Below, one piece after another: positions 24,438 to 36,804 of a stretch of DNA of 64,000 nt. Source of the DNA: Sipunculus nudus (lineage: Eukaryota > Annelida > Sipuncula > Golfingiida > Sipunculidae); the NCBI GenBank assembly GCA_026874595.1, contig CM049312.1, forward strand, positions 66,620,929 through 66,684,928, in the 5' to 3' direction. The position numbers were made by a program, and so were the translations under genes. Under the pieces are notes generated by a model. That model saw only the letters and a program-made list of their open reading frames with translations. It did not search any database and was not told the origin of the DNA. Position 1 is the stretch's first letter. Each line of letters starts with the position of its first letter.

Positions 24438-25393
24438 CTAACAAATATATTTTATATTGAATGAGATAAACACAGCAAGAATAAAAATTAATATAGAAAC
24501 CCCCAATCGCTGTGTCATACGCCGGAAGTCAGGCGGGAGAATGTACTCGCTGACCTTTGTCGTAATGTGAAAAGTCCAATGTGATATAGCGAGGTATATA
24601 ACAGTGGCAGCAGCCATGTTTAATAAGGGATAACCTTGAATGTACAAAATGCGTTTTTTGGCATTAGACTGTAAAAACACATGAAACTGTGAAATGTAAG
24701 TCTCAAGTGTTATTTTACCAATGTAGGCAAATATTTGTATGTAATAACCCCGGGCTTTAAGAAATATATTCCTTATAATAACGCAAGAGATAACGGGGAA
24801 AATAGATGCAACAGGATGTATACGGAGGTAGGACGATTTCTCCCTCCTAAAGCAGAACATATACCACATGTAGAAACCTAAACAACATAATGTCAACATG
24901 GCTCCTTTAATGCTTCTGTTTAGAAAATATAAACGTTTGGTGGATTCGCATTCTAGTTTATGAAGCATTCTCTCATATGCTGGGTAGCTGTAGGCGCAAA
25001 GCATCCCGGCCAAACATGCCCAATGGTCTAAATGCGACCTATATATCCATTCATTGAGAGGGTCGTGTTTTAGATGGTTGAGTTTCAGTATGAAGCTTAC
25101 TGGTTTGAACACAGTGGCTGTATATCCAGTGTCAAATATGACCCAGTTTACCACTGCGTATACAAGAAACTTGAAGAGCATTTTCAGTCGATGCTGATTC
25201 CATGAACGCAGGACGGCCATCATCGCGTACACGGACAGGAACCAGTAAGTATGCATGGGACAGATGTAGTACAACATGTATTGGTTATCTGTGACAGCAC
25301 AGACCAGCAGTACCAGGAAGTTTAGTCGAAACAGCATCTTTAACAACCGCCATAAGCTGTAGTCACCACGTATCCAGAAGAAAGAAAAGTTTC
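24438..25393 (-). CDS. CASD1: CASD1-like terminal exon D (956 nt)
   Basis: The acceptor AATTGTAG ends at 25394. The exon encodes 317 residues from [20 protein letters not shown] to NIKYIC and the stop at 24440-24438. It holds most of the membrane domain: [97 protein letters not shown] and [15 protein letters not shown]. All have counterparts in animal CASD1. The frame has no internal stop. Its last ~425 bp and the 3' flank are duplicated at 40740-41245. Confidence 0.93.
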
Positions 25394-27354
25394 CTACAAT
25401 TAGAACCCAAAGATGAATTGTTATAATGTCTGTCTGAAAATATCCTTTTTTTGTGTATCATTATTATTTCTTTGCTTCATTTTCAATCCGTTGAGTGTTT
25501 GGAATGGATATTAAATATTTATAACATTATGTCGATATGAGTATTTTATTAATATTTGTATATATAATCCCCTGTTAGATGCAGGGTGGTGTGTTTGTTG
25601 GAGTGTCTCAGTAATTAACATTTAACAAAGGAGCATTACAATTTCAGGGTATGAATGATAGATAACATATTTTGAGTTTTTCTCATGGAATTATCCGCTC
25701 TCCAGGTTCTGAACGGTTACCTTATTAAGTTGTATTTAGTTCTCTCTTAAGTATATACTGCTTGCATGACCACGCAAATAAGAATCGGAGTGACACAGTT
25801 TGTGATATCAGCTTATAGGCATAATATTCGATTACGTAACGTCACATGTTTGGTTAAAAGAACCCATAATTCTTCCACACATTTAAGAACGCCTCCTTAA
25901 AAATCGAAGTAAAAGCCGCTTTTGACTGTTCGATTAGTATAGTACAGACACATAAATTAATTCAAATTTAATGTTAAATTAGAATGTCCAATTATAACAG
26001 ACGACAGAATAATAATATGCTGCCATATGACTTTGACGAAATGTCGCGGTACGCACTGCTCTCAACCAGGAAAACTGGAGAAAAATGTCTCAATAAAAAA
26101 ACTTTTAAAGTTCAGAACGTATTATTGAAAGGAAACGTGTTCTTAAGACCTATACATAGATAATAGTTCTTTACCAAATCCGGTCATCCAGACGTAAGCA
26201 GCGATGAGCGTCCGGATGAAGTTGTACCACTCTGAGGCGCTGTAGTAATGATACCAAACAAATAGGACCTGCATCCAGCCCTTCCATTCCTCGGTCTGGT
26301 CTCTGCTCACAGAAAAAGCATATGCACATCAAAACCAAAAATCTAAAATCTCGAGTCATAGCCAGTGTCTACAAACATTGTTCCTTGCCCATAAATAAAT
26401 TAAATATTTATCAATACCTTTACTTTTAATAGTCATGGTCATTCGCTACAAACATACATTACGACATCTAGCCACCAGCATAATATATTAACCGGCAAGA
26501 ATTAGCCATTTTATTTATAATCGCTGTCAATGAGGAAGGCAGATGTTGCGAGTACATCGAGGTCTGTCGGTCTCACCGTCTAAGCGTCTTTGCAGGTTCG
26601 TAAAGAGTATAACTCCAAAACTTTCAGTAATTCCAATGAACATTTGTTGAGTTCAAAGAACGTTTGACAATTACACTTGGTGACAGACAACTCTTAAACT
26701 TCCAGAAGACGAAGTGAACCATAAAAAATTAAACTGCAACAGCTGCAAATCTGTCTAGTTATCATGAAATGTCCCTAACCCATTAGGTTTTTGTCAGGCA
26801 GAAATCTTTGGATTCCAACTTCCAAGAACAACAATAAACCTACTCAGGAACTTATCCAGGTAGTCAAATGGCAATTATCCAGTTTAGAATTCCACTTTAA
26901 ATTGATATCGAACCTTTTATGACTTTGTATCTTGATGAATGTCGTACAAATATACAAAGGTTTGAAGGTTTCGTAGTGTATCTCTTATTTCTTTTTGTTG
27001 ATTTCCTACACTATCTAGTACTAAATTTGCAACTGGAAAATTTGAAGGTGCTACATATACAGATTCAATATAAACGGTTGTCCTGAAATCTGCTTTTATA
27101 AAAAGATGTTCTGAACGGCAGGGTGAAACCATGAGGTGAAAGAAAGAATATGTAGAGACACAAACCTATTTATGATCTTCGGGGGTGTTTTAGTGACCGT
27201 GAAAACACACCCAAACCAACACAGTGTGGCAAACAAAAACAAAAACGTATCCCGATTGTACTTTCTCTGGCCGGTAGGGAAGACCTAAGAAACATAGATA
27301 AAAACCCAAAGATACAGATTACATCTCGATGAGATTTGTATTGCAAAGACACAA

Positions 27355-27404
<50 letters not shown>

Positions 27405-27576
27405 CCTCGATGTGTCAAAGTCGAAGGGACCCTCAGAAAACTTCGATACATCCGTGGTTCGACACAAGCGGGTTTTATTTGGTAATATTTATCTAGAGTT
27501 GTCCGGAATATTGAGTCTGTAACTTCGACATAAACGGGGTATTCGACTTAAGCGAGTTCGACACAACGAGGTTTCA

Positions 27577-27638
<62 letters not shown>

Positions 27639-28778
27639 CTTTAACTCGGACTCATAAGTAAGCAATCGAGAAATATGACCGATTCCATATCAAACATTAA
27701 ACCCATATACATGTACCAAATTCTATTAGAATATTAGGCCTACATGAAAGACTATATATTCTTTAGTTCGGCATCGGGAGCTAAATGTTATTCAACATTA
27801 AAGTTAAAAGCATGTGTAAACTAATGCAAGTGTACAAACGACAATCTTAACTTTCCTTCATCATTTTTGTCATAAAGGGTATCTGCACTGCATTCGGACT
27901 GGAACTCGGCTCACAAGTGACTCGGAATCGAAGGAGTCGGACTTGAATCTCAAGGACTTAAGGTCATATGGACGTTGTCTACATCATTGACAAATAGCAA
28001 AACAGCCAGCACAAGCTGATTTTGATGGTTGCTTAAAACGAGCAATTTAGTAAGAATAAACCATCGGTCAGGCTATAGTTGTCTTAGTTCAGCATTTTTT
28101 TATAATCATACCGGTCAATGCCTGAATATTAACTAATAACCTTTGCATGTTATTTGCCAATATTATTATAAGTGTCTTAGACTATTGATAGTGATTAGGG
28201 TATTTTGGTGGGAGTGACGTAATGATGGAAATTAAACAACCCTCTGTATTAAGTTATTACTTCTGGATATTTTTCTGGTGTTCAAATCAGAATGGATGTC
28301 CTATTGACAAAATACGAAAAGCATTATAATTAAAATAGGATATTTTGTTGCGTACCTTAACTGTGTCACACAGATAAAAATAGAACAATATAATCCCGAG
28401 AATAAAAACGTAGGGCAAAATGTCGTCTATTGTCGGTTCTGTGCGCTGGCGGTTACTCCCGTGCTTTTCTAACGAATTCTTCTGAATTTCCATAATCCGC
28501 GGACTACCGTCGTCTGTGGATTGCTGAATTTGTGTATACTCTTTCATCCGGTTTTTAATTCGATCCCCCATAAATTCGTTTTCCGGATCAGCAATGTCAA
28601 TTTTGTATTTTTCTGTCTTCTTCTTTATAATAAGTCGTAACAGCCAGAATAACAGTGCAGCTAGCCACAGGAGCAGCAGAGTAAGCTGTGGTACCGTCAC
28701 GCCGGCGTGTTGCTTATGAAGAAAATACAATTCCCTCAAAAATGGAGAGACGTCACTTTCATTCTTACCCAACTTCAT
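24438..28778 (-). CDS. CASD1: CASD1-like protein (Cas1_AcylT membrane domain), four exons
   Basis: Joined exons 28778-28356, 27284-27166, 26302-26175 and 25393-24438 give an open frame of about 540 residues with all junctions GT-AG. Conserved stretches of animal CASD1 are clear: [52 protein letters not shown] and [17 protein letters not shown]. About a dozen hydrophobic segments predict a multi-pass Golgi or ER membrane protein. In known CASD1 a luminal SGNH domain with a GDSR motif precedes this region and makes 9-O-acetyl sialic acid. No such exon is visible between 28822 and 37600 on this strand, so it is missing, far upstream, or outside the window. The start ATG at 28778 is my choice because stops lie just upstream. 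Frame integrity suggests a functional gene. Confidence 0.88.
26175..26302 (-). CDS. CASD1: CASD1-like exon C (128 nt)
   Basis: The acceptor GTGAGCAG ends at 26303 after a T-rich tract; the donor is TTTG|GTAAAG at 26174. It encodes [20 protein letters not shown] and then [20 protein letters not shown]. The E-W-K-G-W-M-Q motif and the following Y-H-Y are hallmarks of the Cas1_AcylT domain. Phase 2 in and phase 1 out fit the adjoining exons exactly. Confidence 0.9.
27166..27284 (-). CDS. CASD1: CASD1-like exon B (119 nt)
   Basis: The acceptor TTTCTTAG precedes 27284 and the donor AATAG|GTTTGT follows 27166. It encodes [20 protein letters not shown], then [20 protein letters not shown]: a polar stretch, one transmembrane helix and the R-D-Q-T junction completed in the next exon (phase 2). 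It corresponds to the segment between the LCD motif and the EWKGW motif of CASD1. It joins in frame with both neighbours, which is strong evidence for the gene model. Confidence 0.85.
27358..27636. repeat. (TA)n tracts on both sides of the MITE
   Basis: TA repeats fill 27358-27403 and 27582-27636. The transposon family targets TA dinucleotides, so insertion into an existing TA microsatellite followed by expansion on both sides is a simple explanation. Confidence 0.85.
27404..27581. mobile_element. short MITE with CAGTGAAACCTCG-type end inside a TA microsatellite
   Basis: The right end is CGAGGTTTCACTGTA (to 27581); its inverse, TACAGTGAAACCTCG, is a common terminus of pogo/Tigger-like elements. 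The left end begins ACCTCGATGTGTCAAAGTCG, matching inwards from the third block of the right end, with the outer bases replaced by TA repeats. It lies in the first intron of the CASD1-like gene. It is 178 bp with no coding capacity. Confidence 0.65.
28356..28778 (-). CDS. CASD1: CASD1-like exon A (first visible; two TM segments)
   Basis: It encodes about 141 residues from ATG 28778-28776. A first hydrophobic segment, [20 protein letters not shown], is followed by a basic KKK stretch, an acidic and polar loop, then [19 protein letters not shown]. The order matches the part of CASD1 that links the SGNH domain to the acyltransferase domain. The donor is AAG|GTACGC at 28355, phase 0. On its upstream side TTGTTTTACAG ends at 28822 and could be an acceptor giving a 43-nt leader. 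All three frames meet a stop soon after that point, so coding cannot continue upstream through it. Confidence 0.8.
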
Positions 28779-28821
28779 CTCTCTTCTTGCAAGTGTTGGC
28801 ACATTTATTTTATATATTTAC

Positions 28822-28907
28822 CTGTAAAACAATAAAAATAATATACAGAATTAAAATAATAATATATGTAGGTATCTCTATACATGTCTATGGCACATTA
28901 AAATATA

Positions 28908-28955
<48 letters not shown>

Positions 28956-29489
28956 ACGCATCTTCTTTTCCTTCGCCCCCTACCCAGTCCCCAGCGCCGG
29001 GCCAAGGTCTGTTGTCTAGTGAATTTTAGCATGGTTGACATTACCTTTTGTACCCGTTTCTACCCCAATGGCATCATAATCATTATAAGTAAGATGTAAC
29101 CCTCGGCCCCTGGGTCCTCCTTTTGTATATGGTATATTTTGTACTGGTGATCTTTTCCCTGATGGATCCAGGTATTCCTGCCCCATCATGTTGAATTAAC
29201 CATAAGAGGTCTCACTGAATCTACCCATCACAACTACATTTTCAGCAGTTCCACAGCTGATGCCTTTATAAGTTACTTCTTCTATCGAGGTAAAGGAGCA
29301 GCTCCAGCATACAATTGTAAATATGTTTGTAGCTGAATAATCGTGGTGTATCGAGAGATATATGCTTATAGTATATTATAAGGATGTCATTATTTTTTAA
29401 TAACCTTTTGTTTGAATATTCAAATACCTATTATACACAGCTTTTGGGGTTGCTACAACAGAACTAAAATCAAAGCTTTCAAAAAGATA
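28822..29489. other. (TA)n tract and unassigned sequence
   Basis: TA repeats occupy 28912-28952. A minus-strand frame of 57 residues (29189-29016) is Gly-rich, with KGGPRGRGLHLTYNDYDA. It has a stop just upstream and no family that I recognise, and it could be a decayed gene or element piece. No SGNH-type exon for the neighbouring CASD1-like gene is seen. Confidence 0.4.
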
Positions 29490-31450
29490 ACCGACCTAGG
29501 CTCTCCGAACACGAATCATTCTATAACGATGTCCGAGATTTATGTACCTGATTCAGAATCCACTCCCGAGAGATCGGGAAGAGGAGCCGTCAGTCATAAG
29601 TCGAATACAGAAGCTGGTGTCACAACTTTCTCCGAAGTGTTGTAATACTTGTGCAAAATAAAATTGACATAATGCCTAATGATCTGCTGGTTAAGGTGAC
29701 ATGCGATGTTTTCAATGACGATGAAATTGTTAAAATAAAAATCGCCTCTATAACACTTACGCTACAGACACGCGTTATCGGGTGTGAAAAGGGACAAATA
29801 AGCGTTTTGCTAACGAAACAAATATGATAAAGATTATTCAGGAGGCGGATCCAGAATAGATGCCTGTGTATGCAGCATGTTATCTAAGCCGGCACCTCCA
29901 CCCTAATTAAACTCCATTGACTTGACCGGGAGGGCGCAAGAAATCAAGAAGCTTAAGGCGGATCACAGTCAGGGGAACAACTTCGATGCAGTTGCTGATG
30001 AGGTTAATGGACTGAAAACACTATAATGCACGCAATGCAGAGCGAGGTTGGAAATTTTTTTTAAATGATGTCCCAGGTGCCGTCTTACAGTCTGGAACAC
30101 TGTAGCAATGTAATTGGCAATCGAGAGTATAATCAGGATGACGAAATATCTACTAAATTAGGTCATTTAAATTATTACTGGGAGATGAAGATGACTCAGG
30201 ATGAATATCTTGCATTAATTACGAAGCTTTCAACAGGCAGAATTAAAGCTTAGACAACCTAACCGGAAAACATATCAAATATGCCAAACTTTTCATCGCA
30301 AAGCACCTCTCAGTGCTGTTTTCGTGTATCATGGTGCATGGTTATTTACCTCAGCCTTTAATGCAAAGTTTTATAATACCAACAATTAAAATTAAAAGCC
30401 CCTCTGATAATGACAAGGGAAACGTTAGGCCCATTACATTTTCACCAGTCATTACCAAACTACTTAGAATGTTACTGTATTCTAGAATGGTTGATTACAC
30501 CACTGATAATAAGTTTGGATTTATTGAAGCACTTGGCACTGAACTCTCTATATACATTCTTAAGAATGTTTAAACTATTATACTAATATGAGTTCTAATA
30601 TTTTTGTGTGTGCCCTTGGCGCTAGAGCGGCTTTCGACAAAATGGCATATACCACTCTGTTTAACAAGCTCCTAGGACGAAACAATCCCATTTTTTATTG
30701 ATTTGCTATTTTATTGGTAAAGTAATCAAGATTTGAGTGTCTTGTGGAAATGTACAGATTCTGAAATGTTCAAGGAAACAAACAAGGGGGAATACTTTCG
30801 TCTTTATTATTCGATATTTATATGCACGACTGGAGCATTGACCTGAATAATAAGGCAAGTGGATGTTGTATAAGTAATGTAAAATATAATTACCTTATGA
30901 ACGCGGATGATGCCGTCCTGTATGTACCCTCTGTGAAGGGATTACAGGCTTTGGTGGATATATGTTATAAATATTGCACATTCTGCATAATATTGCCTTT
31001 AACAAAATTAACACAGTATGTTTGCATATGTTCTTTCACACAAAAACAAGTAGGGAGTTAATACTCCGTGCCTCAAGTTAGGTCAAGGAAAACAATCATT
31101 GTCAGACAAATCACCTACCTGAGTCATGTTATATCTGACTCATTATATAAAGAGCAATGTAGATACATATGTACGTCACAATAACCTTATTTGGACCAAC
31201 TTAAAAGAATAGGTAACCATGTTTTAGATAAATTTCATACAAAGCAGTGGCAAGGTCATCTGGTTCACTGAACGTACGGCAAAATAGTTGGCTCCAATTG
31301 ATATTCATTAAAATTTTCATCTCCTATGGAAAAGTGTTAAAAAAAGTGTTACATTATCTGACATTCCAAGGAAAGAGTGAAAATACCAGTTTGGCCCATA
31401 GAAAATTGGTTAAGGTTATTTATTAGCTTTACATTTAGCTTTATGCACAC
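29490..31450 (+). pseudogene. decayed jockey/CR1-type LINE with internal deletion
   Basis: The reverse transcriptase can be followed in pieces: HIKYAKLFIAKHLSVLFSCI (about 30270), HGYLPQPLMQSFIIPTIK, NVRPITFSPVITKLLRMLLY (about 30420), then ALGARAAFDKMAYTTLFNKL (about 30610) and NYLMNADDAVLYVPSVKGL near 30890. The catalytic motif is N-A-D-D where Y-A-D-D is usual. Upstream, 29670-29830 reads PNDLLVKVTCDVFNDDEIVK, resembling the ORF1-like protein of such elements. The remnant goes almost directly from this to the polymerase, so the endonuclease is deleted. Many stops and shifts mark it as old. Downstream pieces to about 31450 are barely recognisable. Confidence 0.8.
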
Positions 31451-32789
31451 GTAAGTTACATGATCAATATCCCTTTACAATTTGGTGCTGGGAGCTTCCG
31501 CTATTCCTTATATATTTTACTTAAAATGAAGTGATGGAACTGAAAATATCATCCATTAGGTCCCAGTTATGCCATTTTTTCTAAAATGACTGACACATTT
31601 GATATCTCACCGATCTGAAATTTGATAGATCAAATGCTCCAACAGAGAATAATCACCATGTAAAATGTCAGAGCAACGTCTCGATTAGATTATACTCGCA
31701 GTAGTTAAAGATACCTCGCTGTCAAATGATTATATTGAAAGTTTTGACCTATGCAATATGATAGGTCACATCATTTAATATGGTTAAAGCACAAAAGAAA
31801 GTTTCGCATCAATCGCTCAAATGAATATTGAAATAGTAGGGGCAACTTTCTACATATCTTTTCCACAGTCGTCTTCGATGATTATGAAGAAGTCGTTCAT
31901 CGACTTTCGTAAAATGTTATGATGATAAGTATATATCTAAGGACAATAACGACCGTTCCAATTAATAAATTAACAAAAATCTGTGAAAAACCTTTCATAC
32001 ACTGTCTTGTCTGTCAAAAACTCAAAATCAAAATGGGAGGTAACACCATAAAATGTACCATATGATCTTCTTTCAATATGATTTATATATGTGGAAAACG
32101 TGTTGCACACCCACAGAACCTTTGCTTGAAAAATCAATGTGTTTGTATATCACAGAAACGACAGAAACAGAAAAACATCTGTGTAAAAGATGTTAGTGTC
32201 GTGAAGTCGGGTTTGACGTTTTATCTTTCAATTCACCTCTCATAACTGCAGCCATTGGCTGGATGTATCCGCTAGGTTGAACACTACTAATGGCATCGTC
32301 CTAACATTGCTTCAGACTCCTTGGCTAAACACCACACCGACATTGGTCTATTTAATCCAGTTCATTTGTGGTGGTGCGTTCGTTAAATTAGGATTAATTA
32401 ATTATAAGTACAATTTACTTATTTATAGATTGCCAGGTACTTGGTAACTTTACAATTTTGTACTCTCGCCCTTAACGTTTTTATTGCACTTCTTTAATCT
32501 TACACACCGTCTTTTGCTGGTATTGTTTGATTGAGATTGAGATTGCAGCACAGGTTGTGACAATTGTAATGTCGGGAATACACACATACTTTCACAATTT
32601 TATTTCTGACACGATGACGGAATAATAAGCAAAAATGCTCAAAAGGGTGCAATATCATATGTGTCCATAAAAGCGCACATTAGAAATTTTATCACCAGAC
32701 GATGAAAGAATGCACCGCAGGGGGCGAGACCAGAGCCCACACCCTTTTGTGAAACACTACAACCTTTGTTTAAAGTTTTATCCCATTTT
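31451..32789. other. intergenic, no gene recognised
   Basis: AT-rich sequence without a conserved frame. The first part may contain the 3' end of the LINE remnant. Confidence 0.5.
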
Positions 32790-35501
32790 TCTGCCAGGAG
32801 CCCCTTTCACGGACCAGGGGACTCTTCTTTCGGTCTTAAGCTCTGCTGACTGTAAGTAATCTGAGCGTCTAGACGTCCGGCCATTAACAGGGCGTAAATT
32901 GTTACCGTTATGCTAAAATCTTCTAACTTGACAACCAGGGAGGTCAAGGAAAACTCTCCCTGGAAATAGGAAATTAGGTCTCTGGAACCCATATCCTCTG
33001 AGCTATGGGGCTCGTAAGTATCCCCATAATAATTAAAATCATGGTGTATTATTGATCATGGAGTATTACAGCAATTCCAGCAGACTGGTGGCGCCACATG
33101 TATTTTATCGATTTTTTACGCTTGTTTTCCTCAATTTTTTAAACTTCAAATGAAGTGGTCTGTCTGTTTATTGGCCACAAACCGTAACTGTTAGACCTAG
33201 AAACTTCATAATTTACAGCAAGTCCTAGGCAAATATCCTTTGAAACCTGAACTTAGGTTATAGTGACCTATATTTTGTATGCTATGTGAAAAAAACTTGT
33301 TTGAGCAACTTATAGGACAGATTTGCATGATTGGTTACAGCTGGACCTGGAAACGTCTAATTTGATTAAAATCCATGGAGGTTCCTGTAAAATTTCGGAA
33401 ATAAAAAAAAGAGAATTAATATCACTGGGACCTATTTTTCTGGGTGCTGTATGAAAAAAAAAACATGATCGCTGATCGGCACAAATGGTAGTAGTTGGAT
33501 GCAAAATAAGGTCACTGTACTAAAACTAAGGTTTATTGGTAAAATGCAAGATTCTGAACACTCTGGGAGTCAATTTACCCATTATTTAAGATTCCTTAAA
33601 TTCAGCTGTGCGCAATGGCCCATGGGCCACTTGTTTCATTAGTCATTCTTTGTTGGACCCTTCCCTTTCTAAAACACTGGATTAGACCCTGCACTGACAA
33701 TCAGTGGTGAAAAAGTCTTTCCAGTTTCGCTAAAAAAAAATAAAGACAATATGGAAAATATAATTGGAACCCACTTTATTGATATTCATGCAGATATTGG
33801 AACATTCGGTGTGTAAACCGATACCTCTTCATATGGTATTCATTGGAAATCGACCTCCCCATCTGTTAACGGGAGTCATTGATTCGGCATTCGACACAAT
33901 ACCGATTATATCCAAAATGAAGCCAACTGGAGTAGGTCAACTTGCTGAAATGGAACCTCCGACCTTTCAGACACATTTTTACAATTACGTCTCTGTAATA
34001 TCTTTGAAATATCTTTGTTATACCAAGGCATCAAACGGTGCAACTTCCTGTGATGTTTCTCCCTATGTGATTTGGTAAATCGTTGCTTAGTGAGAGTATC
34101 TACGACAAATTTTTCTGGTTGCAAATTATAGCGTGGAATATAACAGGTAACAGTACCAAGTCATAGGGTTTGGGTCATGTTAACAAATAGTGGACGGGTC
34201 GAGCCATATGGTAAAATAATGACCTATTGTGAAGTGGGGCCGGGCCAGTGCAGGAGTAGCCATGACAACATGACACTCAGGCCTTCGGAAATAAACTGAT
34301 AGGCCCATCGTCTTCAGCTCATCTAAAATCGACGTTTGGGGTGACAAGCTGTCGCTAGTGCAGGAGTAACACGCTCCTCAACCTCTACACAATATTGAAC
34401 GCCAGCCACCGTTCCGCCAGATGTCGCTCCTACTCGAAATAAATCTCGTCTGTTTGAGCAGTGTGGGGCGGCCGGGACTACTTGCCTCAACTGTCAAACT
34501 TCTCAATTAAAATATGTTACATTTTAATGAAACACCTGCGTCTTACATTTCACATCACATGCGCATGCTTACTAAATATTATTTATTCCGTAAAGTCCTT
34601 ACCACAACAATTCCCATATTATGTAATTTGCCTTGAAACAAGATTATCCAACACACGTGACCGGACTACATTAATTGTCCATTTCACTCCATTTATACCA
34701 ACGTGGGTGGTGAATTTTGAAGCCACGGGGCATTGTGAGGGTAAGATTTAACTTCAACAATCCCTAAAGAGCGGATCGTCCTTTAGTGAGACCGTGTCTG
34801 CGCAGTGTGAACGCCAGCGCGTTAGCAATAGAGAGTACCTCTATTAGCTGTAATGACTATTTGTACAATCCATGTAAAAGTTGGCCATAGACAATATGAG
34901 ACAAAACTATTGTTAACGAGTACATATCGATCAGAAATAGCCCTATTGGATTGTGTGTGTGGGGGGGGGGTCCTTTCCTGTGATTCTGAAGAAAAGAATT
35001 GCAGCAGTATATTTTTATAATGTAATAGCAAAACGGGATGTCTGCTTAGAAGCAAATCTACTAATAGTGGTTCAGAGCGGATAAAATAAGGTGTTCATCT
35101 TGTATCCATTCAATTAGAAGATCCTTGAAGACTTGAAAATTCGGCCTTTGACTAACTGAGTAAATATGTGATGCTTTTTTCAATATGACCACATTTTCAT
35201 CATATAGTAACGGGAAAGAGACTAATTTGCTGATATATATATTCTATTTGTCGCGATGCTATAAAAATCGTAGAGCGACCCTCTCCCTCACACACACACA
35301 CACACACACATGCACAAAAACACTATAGGGTTGACCTATTGGTTGTGTGGCGTGCAGGCCAGGGCTTTCTTATCTTAATGAAAGATTACAATTTTTTTTC
35401 ACTAAAAAAATTAACGTCGTAACTATTTAAAGTGTAAGAATAAATCCATTAAAAACACACTGATGGGGCTGTCGATCGCCCACGTCAAATGATTCAACTT
35501 T

Positions 35502-35798
35502 CTAGCATCGAACTGCTTCGAACCACACCATTTCAGATCCAAAATAGTCGACTTCTGTATAGATTTGTACGCCGGCCATTTTTCCCAGTCTGACTTCTGG
35601 AAAGTCGTGTAGTAGTTTCCCGAACAGACACATCATAGCGCTAATGATGACTAACGGTGTGGCAGCATGCGATGTACTTTGGTAATGGTGTGGCAGGAAC
35701 TCGGATGTCACGTCGGGCCCGGGATGACAATATCTGTGTTCTAAACCAAGCTTTAAAAATAATCCGAGTATAAATTTCATGATGGTGTGGTTCATCAA
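35502..35798 (-). other. 98-codon open frame, retained in part in the duplicate
   Basis: On the minus strand it reads through GPDVTSEFLPHHYQSTSHAA, TPLVIISAMMCLFGKLLHDF and PEVRLGK. The DNA is well conserved in the copy at 43921-44075, where a TAA replaces the Leu codon after A-T-P and several bases are lost. It lies upstream of the CASD1-like gene on the same strand. There is a faint likeness to the end of the CASD1 SGNH domain (a His, then a polar run, then a hydrophobic helix), but the D-G-x-H motif is absent. I cannot assign it. Confidence 0.25.
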
Positions 35799-36027
35799 TA
35801 AGCACCCTCCATTGTCTACATCAATTTTTCAAATTACAGGGGGTGGCAAAACGTTGGGTAAGCGCACTCAAAATGGTGTGACAGGAAGGGCGGCCCGCTA
35901 GCTTTATTTGCTCAATATCATTTAACCCGTGGGGTAAATGTTTTACAGGTAGCCCTGCACCCATAAAAATGCTCCTGCAATTTTTTAGCGACATACTTCA
36001 TACAAAGACTAGATATGGAATAGTGCG

Positions 36028-36072
<45 letters not shown>

Positions 36073-36462
36073 TTTATTTATATTTAAATATGTATAAATA
36101 TACCTATACTGTAGACAAATACGTTTATATAAAACATTCACATAGGTCAAACACAACCAATAAACAAAAAGAGAATTTTTTTCTCAATGATATCTTATAG
36201 CCTCTTCAATTTCCTAGTGATTATAACTATTAACATGTCCTAGTTTTACTTCGGATATATGATACTATGGTTTTTTTAATTAACATATCGTATATTTTCC
36301 AAATTAAGATGATATTCCCATTCAAGATTATACTTCTTTCTTTCGACAAATATTCTTGATAAAGGCTATGTTTTAGCTGTCTTTATGAATTTGACAAGAT
36401 CGTGTTTAAATTTGGAACTCCGGAAATCACCCCAAAAGAGGCTTGCTCCTATATCGAATAAT

Positions 36463-36465
36463 TCT

Positions 36466-36504
<39 letters not shown>

Positions 36505-36607
36505 TTCTCTCTTGGCCTGTCTCTCTCACTGTCAGACTACTATTTCAGATTCTCTCTCTCTCTCTCTCATCCCGTCTGTCGATCTGTCTGTCTTTCTCAC
36601 TGTCAGT

Positions 36608-36650
<43 letters not shown>

Positions 36651-36759
36651 CTGTCTGTCTTTCTCACTGTCAGTCTACTATTTCATATTGTCTTTCCATC
36701 TTTCTGTCTCTCAGTCTTCCTCTCACTCTCGCTATGTCTACTTTCATATTCTCTCTCTC

Positions 36760-36804
<45 letters not shown>

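Noticed and set aside
24438-25346. Reading the CASD1-like terminal exon as a complete 302-residue intronless gene
   Set aside because: The nominal start is TTG, and homology to CASD1 continues 15 codons upstream to a proper splice acceptor and then into three further exons.
33764-34124. 104-codon plus-strand frame and 72-codon minus-strand frame
   Set aside because: The duplicated copy at about 42790-43130 has insertions, deletions and stops in these frames, so they were not under protein selection.
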